The position numbers were made by a program, and so were the translations under genes. A stretch of DNA of 64,000 nt from an uncultured Lachnospiraceae bacterium (GTDB lineage: Bacteria > Bacillota > Clostridia > Lachnospirales > Lachnospiraceae): contig CANRMI010000011.1 in the NCBI GenBank assembly GCA_947631685.1, positions 1 to 64,000 on the forward strand, given 5' to 3'. Shown in pieces: positions 1 to 8,271 of the stretch (position 1 is its first letter; every line of letters begins with the position of its first letter). The notes beneath the pieces were generated by a model that was not told the origin of the DNA, searched no databases, and saw nothing but the letters and a program-made list of their open reading frames with translations.

Positions 1-175
1 GGCACCTCCTTTTTGGTGTCTGATTTATTGTAACAGGTAGTGCATGATCGTGTCTACTTATTTAGTATAGATCCAAACTGTAAGGATCATATAGGTGAAA
101 TGTAAGGAATATATGATACGCTAAAGGAGTATGACAGGAAAGACGTCAAAGAAAACCAGGAACGGAGGAAACGAT
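1..175. other. Leader region of the ABC importer operon, no gene
   Basis: No coding frame is convincing here. An inverted repeat GATCC-N9-GGATC at about 71-89, flanked by TATA on both sides, could be an operator or just AT-rich symmetry. I could not settle on a sigma-A promoter: TTGTAA at 28-33 has no good -10 at 16-18 bases. An ATG at 131 has AAAGGAG directly against it, which is too close for initiation; the better start is GTG at 176 with GGAGGAA at 164-170. Confidence 0.35.
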
Positions 176-2167
176 GTGAAAGGGAAAAGGATGGCGCTTC
201 TGAAAATACTCCTTTTTGTTTTGCCCTGTCTCTGCGGCTGCGCGGAACGGGTACCGGCAAGGGAGTGGGGAGACAGGACCATAAGCAGCTTCGCGTTGGA
301 AGGATTACAGGAAATCTGTCCGGATGAGAGGGGAGAGTTTTTCTACTGTGTCGTATCGGATAACGCTGCCCTGCAGCGGTATACCGTACAGGGAGAATTT
401 GTGGAAGAGATTCCCCTATGGGCCGATGAGAAAGAGCCGGTGGAGGCACAGACCTTGGAGGAGCTGCAGACGGGAATCCGGAGCGTAAGCTGTCTGTGCG
501 TCCACGGGAACCGGCTGTATTGCTACAGGCCCTCTACGGACTCCCTGATAGCCGTGGACCTGGAGGTGCACAGCCAGGAGCTGTTAGGAAAGGCCGGCGC
601 CGGGAACGGGATGAAAGCCATGGCGGCAGGGGAAAATACCCTGCTGCTGCAGCTTTGGAATGCGGAGGGGAAAGAAGAGCTGCGGATATGGGATCTGGAA
701 ACCGGTCAGGCTGAAAAGCTGCAGGCGGAAGGCATTTATCTTGGGGAGTATGCTTCGGGGGACAGCTACTGGCTGGCAGGCTGTGGAGAGAATGAGGGCA
801 GTTATGTGCAGGAATACGACGCAGCCACAGGGACTTTTTCGGAGAAATATCCGGTCAGTCTGACGGAGCCTTTGGCCGAGATGACCTATGCGCAGGAAGA
901 AAACCGCCTCTACGGACGGGAGAACGGTATAGGGCAGTATGTGTGTTTTACTCCCGGACAGGAGGCTGTGACGCGTTTTCAGGCACAGCATATCTATGAA
1001 AGCGGCGGATTTTATATAAGGGAGAAGAGACTGTACGCGGCGGACGCTTCGCTGGGGGAGGTCTATTCCTTTGATACTGCCGCCTATATGACCGAGAACG
1101 CGCCCTTAAAGGGCTATGTCCTGAATCTGGCGGACGCGCAGGACTATGCGGGGTACAATGTGATCATAGAGGAACTGTCCTGGGAGGAGCTGGCTTTGAA
1201 AGTGCTGGCGCAGGATGCGGACTATGATTTTGTGATCCTGAATACGGAGATGGCGGAAGCGCTGGCTCTGCGGGACGCGCTGGCCTATGAGCCCATTCCC
1301 CAATCCGCTGTGGAAGAGTACTGGCAGGAGTGCAGGCCCTGTATCAGGGAGGCTGCCATGCACGATGGAGAAATCTGGATGCTGCCCCTGTGCCTGCGGA
1401 CGGAATTTGTAGTGTACAATGAGGAAAATCTGCTGAATGAAAATATTGACATGGAAGAGATAAAAAGCCTGCAGGAGTGGTACGCGGCGGCGGAAAAGTT
1501 ATATAGGGCAGGAAAGGAAGACTGCTACAGTTTAAATTATCCTGTGGATACCGTATTGTATGCCTATCTATACGCTAGAGAGGATGCGGGAAAAACAAAT
1601 TTTGATACACCGGAGTTTGTAAAGCTCCTGGCATTTCTTACAGGAGAGGAAGGCTACCGGGCGGATTACTGGCATCTCGGGCTGGGACTGAACTGGATGG
1701 ATTACGGCGCGGACTGGGAAGAGGCCAGAAGGCTGCTGGCGGACGATTTGTATATGGCGGCAGCGGATACGGGAGCATATTACGCGGGATACCAGGGCTG
1801 CGAGGGACTGCATGCCAGGGCGATTCCCCCTTTGGAGGGAGAGAAGGAAATCGTGCAGGTGACAGGGGATATTCTCATTTTAAATCCCAATGCCCCCAAT
1901 CAGGAAGATGTGCTGCGGTTTGCAGCGGATATGGCCGGACTGGCAATAGCGGATCCGGAAAACTGGCTCTCCTCGGATGAAAGCATCTATCCGAAGGACG
2001 CGTTGACAAAAGATATTTTTACGCTCTTTGAAAATGGAATCCTCCGTTTTGGCCTGCCGGACGAGCTCTTTGCGTCATATTACGATTATGTCAGCGGCCA
2101 GACCGGGGACGCCGCGGCCGTGGCCGAGGAGCTGAACAGAACCTTAGGGATGTATCTGGGGGAATGA
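176..2167 (+). CDS. Lipoprotein: propeller-like domain fused to a solute-binding domain (ABC importer)
   Basis: Probable substrate-binding lipoprotein of a carbohydrate-type ABC importer, 663 residues. The GTG start at 176 follows GGAGGAA by five bases and gives a classic lipoprotein signal, hydrophobic residues 7-20 then lipobox LCGC with Cys22, so the mature protein is anchored outside the membrane. Residues about 35-300 look like repeated short beta units of a propeller (recurring RLYCYRPSTDSLIAVDL- and RLYAADASLGEVYSFD-type strands). Residues about 310-650 resemble an extracellular solute-binding family 1 domain (DYDFVILNTEMAEAL, then MLPLCLRTEFVVYNEENL). Typical binding proteins are 400-450 residues, so the N-terminal domain is extra. 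The permease genes immediately downstream support the role. The substrate is unknown. The family assignment is by appearance only. Confidence 0.7.
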   Translation: MKGKRMALLKILLFVLPCLCGCAERVPAREWGDRTISSFALEGLQEICPDERGEFFYCVVSDNAALQRYTVQGEFVEEIPLWADEKEPVEAQTLEELQTGIRSVSCLCVHGNRLYCYRPSTDSLIAVDLEVHSQELLGKAGAGNGMKAMAAGENTLLLQLWNAEGKEELRIWDLETGQAEKLQAEGIYLGEYASGDSYWLAGCGENEGSYVQEYDAATGTFSEKYPVSLTEPLAEMTYAQEENRLYGRENGIGQYVCFTPGQEAVTRFQAQHIYESGGFYIREKRLYAADASLGEVYSFDTAAYMTENAPLKGYVLNLADAQDYAGYNVIIEELSWEELALKVLAQDADYDFVILNTEMAEALALRDALAYEPIPQSAVEEYWQECRPCIREAAMHDGEIWMLPLCLRTEFVVYNEENLLNENIDMEEIKSLQEWYAAAEKLYRAGKEDCYSLNYPVDTVLYAYLYAREDAGKTNFDTPEFVKLLAFLTGEEGYRADYWHLGLGLNWMDYGADWEEARRLLADDLYMAAADTGAYYAGYQGCEGLHARAIPPLEGEKEIVQVTGDILILNPNAPNQEDVLRFAADMAGLAIADPENWLSSDESIYPKDALTKDIFTLFENGILRFGLPDELFASYYDYVSGQTGDAAAVAEELNRTLGMYLGE

Positions 2168-2202
2168 GGGTATCAAACGTTAGGTAAGCAGGAGGAAAAA
2201 CG

Positions 2203-3357
2203 ATGAAGAAACTGGTCAGGACAGTATTTTTGGCGTTGCTTTTAGGCTGGAGTATGCTTGGCTGCGCCAGCGGAAATACAGAAGAGGGACAGGGACAGGT
2301 ACAGGAACCGCCGCAGGCTGATGCTTCGAGCCAAGAGGCCGGGGAATGGGGACTGGAAAGCGAAGCCGCGGAAGAGAAGGATTCTACAGCCGCAGAGGGG
2401 AGGGATTCCGCAGCCGCGGAAGAGACGTCTTTATCAGCCGTTATGGGGCTTTTGGCAGTAGATACGGACGAGCGGGAAGCGGTACGCAATTCCAATAAGC
2501 TGAATTTCGGGGCGCTCAGCGAAGGGGAGGACGGCAGAATCTATTATATAGACAAAGTTCATAACAGGGTGATAGAAAGCGGCGTATGGGGAGAGGACGC
2601 CGGAGTGGTGTATGAAGGAGCCGTCAAAAGCCTGCAGGAAGCGGAGGGATATTTGTACCTGCAGCTGGATACGGGGCTGCTGCGGCTGGACTGCGAAACC
2701 GGAGAGTCCCGGCTGTTGTGGGAGGCGCCTTTCGGTGAGTTTTTGGTGGTGAAAGATAAGGTGTACATCAACTGTGAGGAAGGCTTCTGCGTTATGGACA
2801 GGGATGGGGGCAATAGGGAAGTGCTTCTTGGGCAGCCCCAGGCAGCTTCTTTCATGCCCTGTGGAAACGGCTGGCTGTGTGTGGAAATTTCGGAGACGGA
2901 TCCGTCGGTGTTCTGGGAAGGACATCTGCTGTTTCTAAAGGAGGGCAGCGGGGAAGCGGTTCCGGTGGGGACGGGGTTCAATTATCCTCTTTCCGCCGGC
3001 CGCCGGATCATTGTGTTCAACTCGGAGACGAAATCCTTTCATATATGGGATTCGGAAACGGGAGAGGATACGGATTCCAGGGTTTACGTGCAGAAAATGG
3101 TAAGTGACGGGGAAAAGCTCTACTACTTTGCGGACAGGTCGAATGACAGGGATGAAACTAGGAACGCGCTCCTATGCCGGGACGGGGAAAATGTGGCGGA
3201 ACTGGGAATCTTTACCGGCCGCGTGGAAAACAACGCTCTCTATATGGCCCACGGATATTTGTACTGGCTCTCCCAGGCTGGAGAGGAAGTGCAATGGATC
3301 TGCTTTCACCCGGAAACCGGAGAGATGGGGGTGCTGCCCAATGAAGTTTTCCAGTAA
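2203..3357 (+). CDS. Lipoprotein with predicted beta-propeller (DUF5050-like)
   Basis: Secreted lipoprotein of 384 residues. The ATG has a strong ribosome site (GGAGGAA, seven bases upstream). Residues 1-21 form a signal peptide ending in LGC, so Cys21 or so would be lipidated. Residues about 25-75 are a low-complexity Glu/Ala/Ser linker in which AAE and DS units recur, likely a flexible tether. The rest consists of repeated GRIYYIDKVHNRV-, YLYLQLDTGLLRLDCETGES- and EKLYYFADRS-like strands, as in DUF5050/TolB-type propellers. The stop overlaps the start of the first permease, so it belongs to the importer operon. It has no catalytic motif I recognise; a ligand-presenting or sensing accessory for the importer is an inference. 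Confidence 0.6.
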   Translation: MKKLVRTVFLALLLGWSMLGCASGNTEEGQGQVQEPPQADASSQEAGEWGLESEAAEEKDSTAAEGRDSAAAEETSLSAVMGLLAVDTDEREAVRNSNKLNFGALSEGEDGRIYYIDKVHNRVIESGVWGEDAGVVYEGAVKSLQEAEGYLYLQLDTGLLRLDCETGESRLLWEAPFGEFLVVKDKVYINCEEGFCVMDRDGGNREVLLGQPQAASFMPCGNGWLCVEISETDPSVFWEGHLLFLKEGSGEAVPVGTGFNYPLSAGRRIIVFNSETKSFHIWDSETGEDTDSRVYVQKMVSDGEKLYYFADRSNDRDETRNALLCRDGENVAELGIFTGRVENNALYMAHGYLYWLSQAGEEVQWICFHPETGEMGVLPNEVFQ

Positions 3358-4117
3358 AATGAAGCTCTGCCTGCTTCCCGCGGCCCTTGGGATCTGCCTC
3401 TTTTATCTTTTGCCGTTTTTGCGGGTATTCCTGTATTCCGTAATGCAGGGACAGTACCGGTGGAAATTCGCGGGTTTCAAGCATTATATGAAAACGCTGT
3501 CCAATCCGTATTTTCAAATGGCCTGCTGCAACACGCTGCTTTTGATCGTATGCTGTGTGCCGCTGTTTGTATTGGGGGCTGTGCTGCTTTCTTTTCTCTG
3601 CATGAGGGGAAACAGGCTGTGCCGCGTTTTAAGGAAAAGCGCCCTGCTGCCCCTGTTTCTGCCGTCGGTCAGCGTGGCAGGCGCGTTCGCCGCAATCTTT
3701 GCCGCGGTGGATTCTCCTCTGCCCGTATACTGTTTGTTTCTGTGGAAATATATGGGTATGGGGATTGTGATCCTTTCCGCGGCCTTTGCCGGCGTAGATC
3801 CCGCACTCTATGAGGCGGCCAGGCTGGACGGCGCCGGGAGCTTTACCATATGCAGAAAAATCACGGTGCCCCTCTGCATCCAGCCTATCAAATTCACGGT
3901 GGTTCTGGCAGTCGTCTACAGCTTCAGGACTTTTCGGGAGAGCTTTTTGTATTACGGGACAAATTACCCGCCGGATCACAGCTATACCCTGCAGTACTAT
4001 ATGAACAATCAGTTTTTAAAACTGGATTACCAGACGATGGCGGCCGCGTCCGTGATGATCACGGTGCTGCTTTCCGCATTGATCGTCCTGCTGACAAGGG
4101 GGAGAAGAGCGAAATGA
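3341..4117 (+). CDS. ABC transporter permease, MalF/UgpA type
   Basis: Integral membrane permease of a binding-protein-dependent sugar-type importer, 258 residues. The ATG at 3341 overlaps the end of the preceding lipoprotein gene; GGGGGTG lies about seven bases upstream. A second in-frame ATG at 3359 lacks a ribosome site. Six hydrophobic segments are visible. The EAA loop that docks on the ATPase is present as EAARLDGAGSFTICRKITVPL shortened here to EAARLDGAGSF. It ends in an ATGA overlap with the second permease, so the two are translationally coupled and probably form a heterodimer. No ATPase gene follows; such importers often share an MsmX/MalK-like ATPase encoded elsewhere. Confidence 0.85.
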   Translation: MKFSSKMKLCLLPAALGICLFYLLPFLRVFLYSVMQGQYRWKFAGFKHYMKTLSNPYFQMACCNTLLLIVCCVPLFVLGAVLLSFLCMRGNRLCRVLRKSALLPLFLPSVSVAGAFAAIFAAVDSPLPVYCLFLWKYMGMGIVILSAAFAGVDPALYEAARLDGAGSFTICRKITVPLCIQPIKFTVVLAVVYSFRTFRESFLYYGTNYPPDHSYTLQYYMNNQFLKLDYQTMAAASVMITVLLSALIVLLTRGRRAK

Positions 4118-4863
4118 ACAAAACAGTCAAAATAATGCTGGCGGTGCTGCGGATATGCTGCACAGGCGTGATACTGTTTCCTGTTTTATGCATGTTTGGA
4201 AAAGTGCGGCTTTCTGATTTTTATGAGCTGCTCATTGCGGGATTCTGGTTCTATCCGCGTTTCTGGTATTCCTTTTTTCTGGCAGCGGTTATCGGACTGG
4301 GCGCATCGGTACTTGCATTTCTGGGGGCAGCAGGTATAAAATGGGGAATGGGAAAGAGCAGGAGGCTCATTTTGTTTTTGCTGCTGTTAATGATGCTGAT
4401 GCCCTTGCAGGTCACCCTGCTGCCCAATTATGTGGGACTGCGGGATATGGGGCTGCTGGATACGCCGGCGGCGCTGATCCTGCCCATGGTATGCTCTCCC
4501 TTTGCCATCTATCTGATGTACCAATATATGGAAACGCTCCCCAAAGAAGGGATCGAGGCGGCCAGGCTGGAAACCTCTTCCCTGTTTCCCATATTGGGGC
4601 AGGTCATATTTCCAGGTATGAGGGCCTGCGTGGCGGCGGTTTTCGTGTTCATGTTCGCGGAAGGCTTCAATATGGTGGAGCAGCCTCTGTATTTTGTGAA
4701 AAAGGATATGTTAAAGCCTCTTTCCGTTCTGACGGAAATCCTGCCCGGAGAAGAATCGTATCTGATCTACGCGGCCGGCATTGTGTGTATGCTCCCGCTG
4801 CTTTTGCTGTATGGATTTTATGAGGAAGAAATCATGGAGGGTCTGGGGTATTTAAAAGCATGA
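4114..4863 (+). CDS. ABC transporter permease, MalG type
   Basis: Second permease subunit, 249 residues, starting inside the stop of the first permease (ATGA). It carries an N-terminal membrane segment, further hydrophobic helices including a leucine/methionine-rich one near residues 80-100, and the EAA motif as EAARLETSSLFPILGQVIFP. The motif lacks the usual DGA triplet after EAA.L (ET in place of DG), a modest divergence. It is expected to pair with the upstream MalF-type permease. It overlaps the next gene by ATGA, so four consecutive genes are tightly packed in one operon. Confidence 0.85.
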   Translation: MNKTVKIMLAVLRICCTGVILFPVLCMFGKVRLSDFYELLIAGFWFYPRFWYSFFLAAVIGLGASVLAFLGAAGIKWGMGKSRRLILFLLLLMMLMPLQVTLLPNYVGLRDMGLLDTPAALILPMVCSPFAIYLMYQYMETLPKEGIEAARLETSSLFPILGQVIFPGMRACVAAVFVFMFAEGFNMVEQPLYFVKKDMLKPLSVLTEILPGEESYLIYAAGIVCMLPLLLLYGFYEEEIMEGLGYLKA

Positions 4864-5282
4864 GAAAGAGAATTTTATGGGTTTTGACCGGGTGTTTTTT
4901 TCTGCTCATGCTGTTTGGGACATTCTTTCATGATGAGGTGGATGGACTGTTCAGGGAGCAGGTAAGGGCGGCAGTTCCGCAGAAAGAGACGGTACAGACA
5001 GCCGTCACAGTGATGATAGGCGGGGAAGAAGTTCCGGCAGAGATGACAAAGGAGTTTCTGACGGTGCCTGTTTCGGCTGTGAAAGACGGCCGGGTTTATG
5101 TGATCGAGCAGGTGGAGGTACCCGGCGGCAGCTACTTTGTAGTGAGGCTGCGGGAAGTGGAAACGGACGGAGAACGGGAAGGCAGGATCAGGATCACCTG
5201 CGGGCTTTCGGAAGGAGAAGAGATCGCGGAAGTGTTTACGGATACGCTTTCGGACGGCATGAGAGTCAGGAGCATCCGGTAA
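4860..5282 (+). CDS. Small membrane-anchored protein resembling the C-terminal part of an HlyD/RND adaptor
   Basis: Protein of 140 residues with a single N-terminal membrane helix (residues about 5-22, LWVLTGCFFLLMLFGTFF) and an extracytoplasmic remainder. Residues about 60-140 read like the membrane-proximal end of HlyD/MacA adaptors: a VPVSAVKDGRVYVIEQ strand pair, then REVETDGEREGRIRITCGL and SEGEEI. No hairpin or lipoyl half is present, so it would be a very short form of the family. It is coupled to the MalG-type permease by ATGA. The similarity is a pattern judgement; it could instead be an importer-specific accessory with an unrelated fold. Confidence 0.45.
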   Translation: MRKRILWVLTGCFFLLMLFGTFFHDEVDGLFREQVRAAVPQKETVQTAVTVMIGGEEVPAEMTKEFLTVPVSAVKDGRVYVIEQVEVPGGSYFVVRLREVETDGEREGRIRITCGLSEGEEIAEVFTDTLSDGMRVRSIR

Positions 5283-5303
5283 GAAAACAGAAAGGCGGAG
5301 CTT

Positions 5304-6065
5304 GTGAAAAAAGGAATAAACGGCAGTACTTTAAAAATAATAGCTCTTGTTACCATGCTGACGGATCACATTGGGGCGGTGGTATTAGAGAGGATGCTGC
5401 TGCAGCGGGGCTATCTGGAGGCCGTGTGGAGAGGCCAGGAATTTTATCAGGCATTTTACAGGGAAAATTTCATACTTACGACCGCCTATTTTATAATGCG
5501 GAATATCATCGGGAGATGGGGATTTCCTATCTTCTGTTTTTTGCTGGTAGAAGGATTCTGCCATACCCGCAGTGTGTGGAAGTATGCCTTAAGGCTGGGG
5601 CTGTTTGCCCTGATCTCCGAAGTGCCCTTTGATCTGGCGTTTTTCGGGACTTTCTTTTACCGGCAGTATCAGAATATCTTTTTCACTCTTTTGATAGGAT
5701 TGCTGGTGATGATCCTTTTTCGCTGCATCCAGGAGAAGGTGAGGGCGCATGTCTTGCTGAAGCTGCCCCTTTACGGGCTCGCTTTTCTTGCGGGGGCGGC
5801 GCTGGCGGATTTTTTGTGTACAGATTACGGTTCTAAGGGGATCGTGGCCATTGTGGTATTGTACGTGTTCAGAAATATAAGATGGCTGCAGCTTCTTGCG
5901 GGGGCCGCCGCTTTCTGCTGGGAATTTCCGGCGCCCCTGGCCTTTATCCCAGTGTGGTTTTATAACGGGGAACGTGGGCTGAAAATGAAATATTTTTTCT
6001 ATATTTTCTATCCCGCGCACCTGTTTCTGCTGTATCTGGCGGCATATTTTTGCGGACTGCTGTAA
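5304..6065 (+). CDS. TraX family membrane protein
   Basis: Polytopic membrane protein of 253 residues. It starts at GTG 5304, preceded by AAGGCGGAG. The opening segment GSTLKIIALVTMLTDHIGA matches the hallmark of the TraX family (LK-IALI-MLIDHIG), and about seven to eight hydrophobic helices follow. F-plasmid TraX acetylates pilin, but chromosomal TraX-like proteins of Lachnospiraceae are widespread and uncharacterised, so acetyltransferase activity is inference only. The gene follows the importer operon by 21 bases and may be cotranscribed; plsX has its own promoter downstream. Confidence 0.75.
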   Translation: MKKGINGSTLKIIALVTMLTDHIGAVVLERMLLQRGYLEAVWRGQEFYQAFYRENFILTTAYFIMRNIIGRWGFPIFCFLLVEGFCHTRSVWKYALRLGLFALISEVPFDLAFFGTFFYRQYQNIFFTLLIGLLVMILFRCIQEKVRAHVLLKLPLYGLAFLAGAALADFLCTDYGSKGIVAIVVLYVFRNIRWLQLLAGAAAFCWEFPAPLAFIPVWFYNGERGLKMKYFFYIFYPAHLFLLYLAAYFCGLL

Positions 6066-6081
6066 AAGAGGATTTTTTGAC

Positions 6082-6110
6082 TTGATTTTTATAAGTTCGT
6101 TTAGTATAGT
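6082..6110 (+). promoter_or_regulatory. Sigma-A promoter for plsX-acpP
   Basis: TTGATT at 6082-6087, a 17-base spacer, then TATAGT at 6105-6110, ending 36 bases before the plsX start. Position and spacing suit the housekeeping promoter of the plsX-acpP-rnc-smc-ftsY run. Confidence 0.6.
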
Positions 6111-6146
6111 AAGAAAGGGTATTTCTATACGAAAGGAAACAGAAGT

Positions 6147-7157
6147 ATGTCGGAAACGGTAAGAGTAGCGGTAGACGCCATGGGCGGGGACAATGCTCCC
6201 GGAGCTATCGTGCAGGGGGCCATTGACGCGGTGAACGCCGAACCGCGCCTGAAATTATTTCTGGTAGGGCGCAGGGAGGCCATAGAAGAAGAACTGAAAA
6301 AGTATACCTTCGATCCCGAGCGGGTAGAGATCGTGCATACGGAAGAAGTCATCGAAACGGCGGAGCCGCCGGTCATGGCAATCCGTAAGAAGAAAGATTC
6401 TTCCATTGTAAAAGCCATGAACATGGTCAGGGAAGGTGCCTGCGACGCGCTGGTATCGGCCGGCTCCACGGGCGCGGTGCTGGTGGGCGGCCAGGTCATA
6501 GTGGGACGCATCAAGGGCGTGGAAAGACCGCCTTTGGCGCCGCTTATCCCTACGGAGAAGGGTGTGGCTCTTTTGGTAGACTGCGGAGCCAATGTGGACG
6601 CTAGGCCATCCCATCTGGTGCAGTTCGCGAAAATGGGCTCTGTCTATATGGAAAGCGTTATGGGCGTGAAAAATCCCAGAGTCGGCATCGTGAACAACGG
6701 GGCCGAAGAAGAAAAGGGCAACGCGCTGGTAAAGGAGACCTTTCCTCTGCTGAAGAACTGTCCGGAGATCAATTTCGTGGGCAGCGTGGAAGCCAGGGAC
6801 ATTCCGGCAGGCGCGGCGGATGTCATTGTCTGTGAAGCCTTTGTGGGAAATGTCATACTGAAAATGTACGAAGGAGTGGGCGCTTCCCTGATCAAAAAGG
6901 TTAAAGCCGGTATGATGGGAAGCCTGCGCAGCAAGATAGGCGCCTTATTGGTAAAGCCTGCTCTGAAGAAGACGCTGAAAGATTTTGACCTGGAACAGTA
7001 TGGCGGAGCGCCGCTGCTTGGGTTGAACGGGCTGGTAGTCAAAAGCCATGGCAGCGCCGGGGCGGTAGAGATAAAAAATTCTGTTCTCCAGTGTGTCACT
7101 TTTATGGAGCAGAAGATTAATGATAAAATAAAAGAAAAAATCACATTAGAAGATTAA
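6147..7157 (+). CDS. plsX: Phosphate acyltransferase PlsX
   Basis: Converts acyl-ACP and phosphate to acyl-phosphate, the donor for PlsY in phosphatidic acid synthesis; peripheral at the membrane. The product has 336 residues, the normal family length. It opens with the diagnostic [20 protein letters not shown] and has [13 protein letters not shown] near residue 100, [13 protein letters not shown] and [25 protein letters not shown] lies nine bases before the ATG. acpP follows after 16 bases, and plsY lies about 31 kb further along the window, so both halves of the PlsX/PlsY route are present. Confidence 0.97.
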   Translation: MSETVRVAVDAMGGDNAPGAIVQGAIDAVNAEPRLKLFLVGRREAIEEELKKYTFDPERVEIVHTEEVIETAEPPVMAIRKKKDSSIVKAMNMVREGACDALVSAGSTGAVLVGGQVIVGRIKGVERPPLAPLIPTEKGVALLVDCGANVDARPSHLVQFAKMGSVYMESVMGVKNPRVGIVNNGAEEEKGNALVKETFPLLKNCPEINFVGSVEARDIPAGAADVIVCEAFVGNVILKMYEGVGASLIKKVKAGMMGSLRSKIGALLVKPALKKTLKDFDLEQYGGAPLLGLNGLVVKSHGSAGAVEIKNSVLQCVTFMEQKINDKIKEKITLED

Positions 7158-7173
7158 GAAAGAGGGATTTGAT

Positions 7174-7407
7174 ATGGAATTTGAAAAGCTCAAAAAGGTA
7201 ATTGCGGAAGTACTGAATGTGGATCCGGAGGAGATCACCTTAGAGACGACCTTTATGGATGACTTGGGAGCGGATTCCCTGGATGTTTTTCAGATCATCA
7301 TGGGAATCGAAGAAGAGTTTGACATTGAAATACCTGCGGAGAAAGCAGAGAAGATCTCTACCGTGGAAGAGGCTGTGGAACTGATCAAGTCTGCTGTAAA
7401 CGGTTAA
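7174..7407 (+). CDS. acpP: Acyl carrier protein
   Basis: Carrier of fatty-acid intermediates, 77 residues and strongly acidic as expected. The phosphopantetheine attachment Ser lies in the LGADSLDVF motif (about Ser37). It has a GAGGGATTT ribosome site and sits between plsX and rnc, a common arrangement in Firmicutes. Confidence 0.97.
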   Translation: MEFEKLKKVIAEVLNVDPEEITLETTFMDDLGADSLDVFQIIMGIEEEFDIEIPAEKAEKISTVEEAVELIKSAVNG

Positions 7408-7423
7408 CAATAAGATCTTAGAG

Positions 7424-7484
7424 AGTATTCCTGAGTGCCGTATGCCAATAGGACCGGTATATTGCTTCAGGAATACTTTGTTTA
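7424..7484 (+). terminator. Hairpin between acpP and rnc
   Basis: Left arm AGTATTCCTGA at 7424-7434 pairs perfectly with TCAGGAATACT at 7467-7477, an 11-bp stem with a 32-base loop that holds a smaller CAATA/TATTG stem. It is followed by TTTGTTT. It could be a weak terminator or, in front of the RNase III gene, a processing site. Confidence 0.55.
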
Positions 7485-7497
7485 TGAAAGGATATTT

Positions 7498-8271
7498 ATG
7501 GCTGCGCATACAATGGATACATCATATTTGGGGAATGATACGGTTGCGGTGGGCAGAAATGCTTCACTGGAGAAGCTGGAGGACAGAATGGGCTACCGCT
7601 TTCATGACAAGCGGCTCTTACGCCAGGCAGTGACACACACCTCTTATACAAACGAGCAGAAGATCAACCGGGGACAGCACTATGAACGGCTGGAATTTTT
7701 GGGAGACGCTGTCCTGGAGCTGATTGCCAGTGATTTTGTGTTCAAAGCGGATCCGGAAATGCAGGAGGGGCCGCTGACAAGAAAGAGAGCGTCCTTAGTC
7801 TGTGAGCAGGCGCTGGCGATCTGCGCGGAAGAACTGGGAGTTGGAGAATTTTTAATACTGGGCAAGGGAGAGGACGCCACGGGCGGACGCAGGCGGAGTT
7901 CCATTACCTCCGATGTCATGGAGGCGTTGATCGGCGCAATCTATCTGGACGGCGGACTGGAACAGGCCAGGCTTTTTATCTACCGTTTTGTGCTGGTGGA
8001 AACCGGAGAAAAAGAAAAGCTCATCAGTGACAGCAAGACACATCTGCAGGAATTTGTACAGAAACACATCAAAAAGGACTTTCGTTACGAGCTGATAGAG
8101 GAATCGGGACCGGAGCATAACAAGACTTTTGTGGCGGAAGTGACAGTGGACGGAAAGCCCATGGGACAGGGCCGGGGAAGAACCAAGAAAATGGCGGAAC
8201 AGCAGGCGGCTGCTGCGGCGCTGCGCAGCTTGGAAGAGCTGTATCCGGAAGGGAAAAACGAATGTATTTAA
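7498..8271 (+). CDS. rnc: Ribonuclease III
   Basis: Cleaves double-stranded RNA in rRNA and mRNA maturation. The ATG at 7498 has GAAAGGAT upstream and yields 257 residues; an earlier in-frame ATG at 7435 lies inside the upstream hairpin and is unlikely. The signature ERLEFLGDAVLELIASDF (residues about 60-77) and the second catalytic cluster near DVMEALIGAIYLDGG are intact. The C-terminal dsRNA-binding domain ends with KKMAEQQAAAAALRSL. It overlaps smc by 10 bases, implying coupled translation. Confidence 0.97.
   Translation: MAAHTMDTSYLGNDTVAVGRNASLEKLEDRMGYRFHDKRLLRQAVTHTSYTNEQKINRGQHYERLEFLGDAVLELIASDFVFKADPEMQEGPLTRKRASLVCEQALAICAEELGVGEFLILGKGEDATGGRRRSSITSDVMEALIGAIYLDGGLEQARLFIYRFVLVETGEKEKLISDSKTHLQEFVQKHIKKDFRYELIEESGPEHNKTFVAEVTVDGKPMGQGRGRTKKMAEQQAAAAALRSLEELYPEGKNECI

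Noticed and set aside
1-100. Promoter at TTGTAA (28-33)
   Set aside because: No suitable -10 at 16-18 bases; left unassigned.
3104-3340. N-terminal extension of the first permease into the lipoprotein gene
   Set aside because: The upstream residues are hydrophilic and out of frame with the lipoprotein; the permease begins with a helix at ATG 3341.
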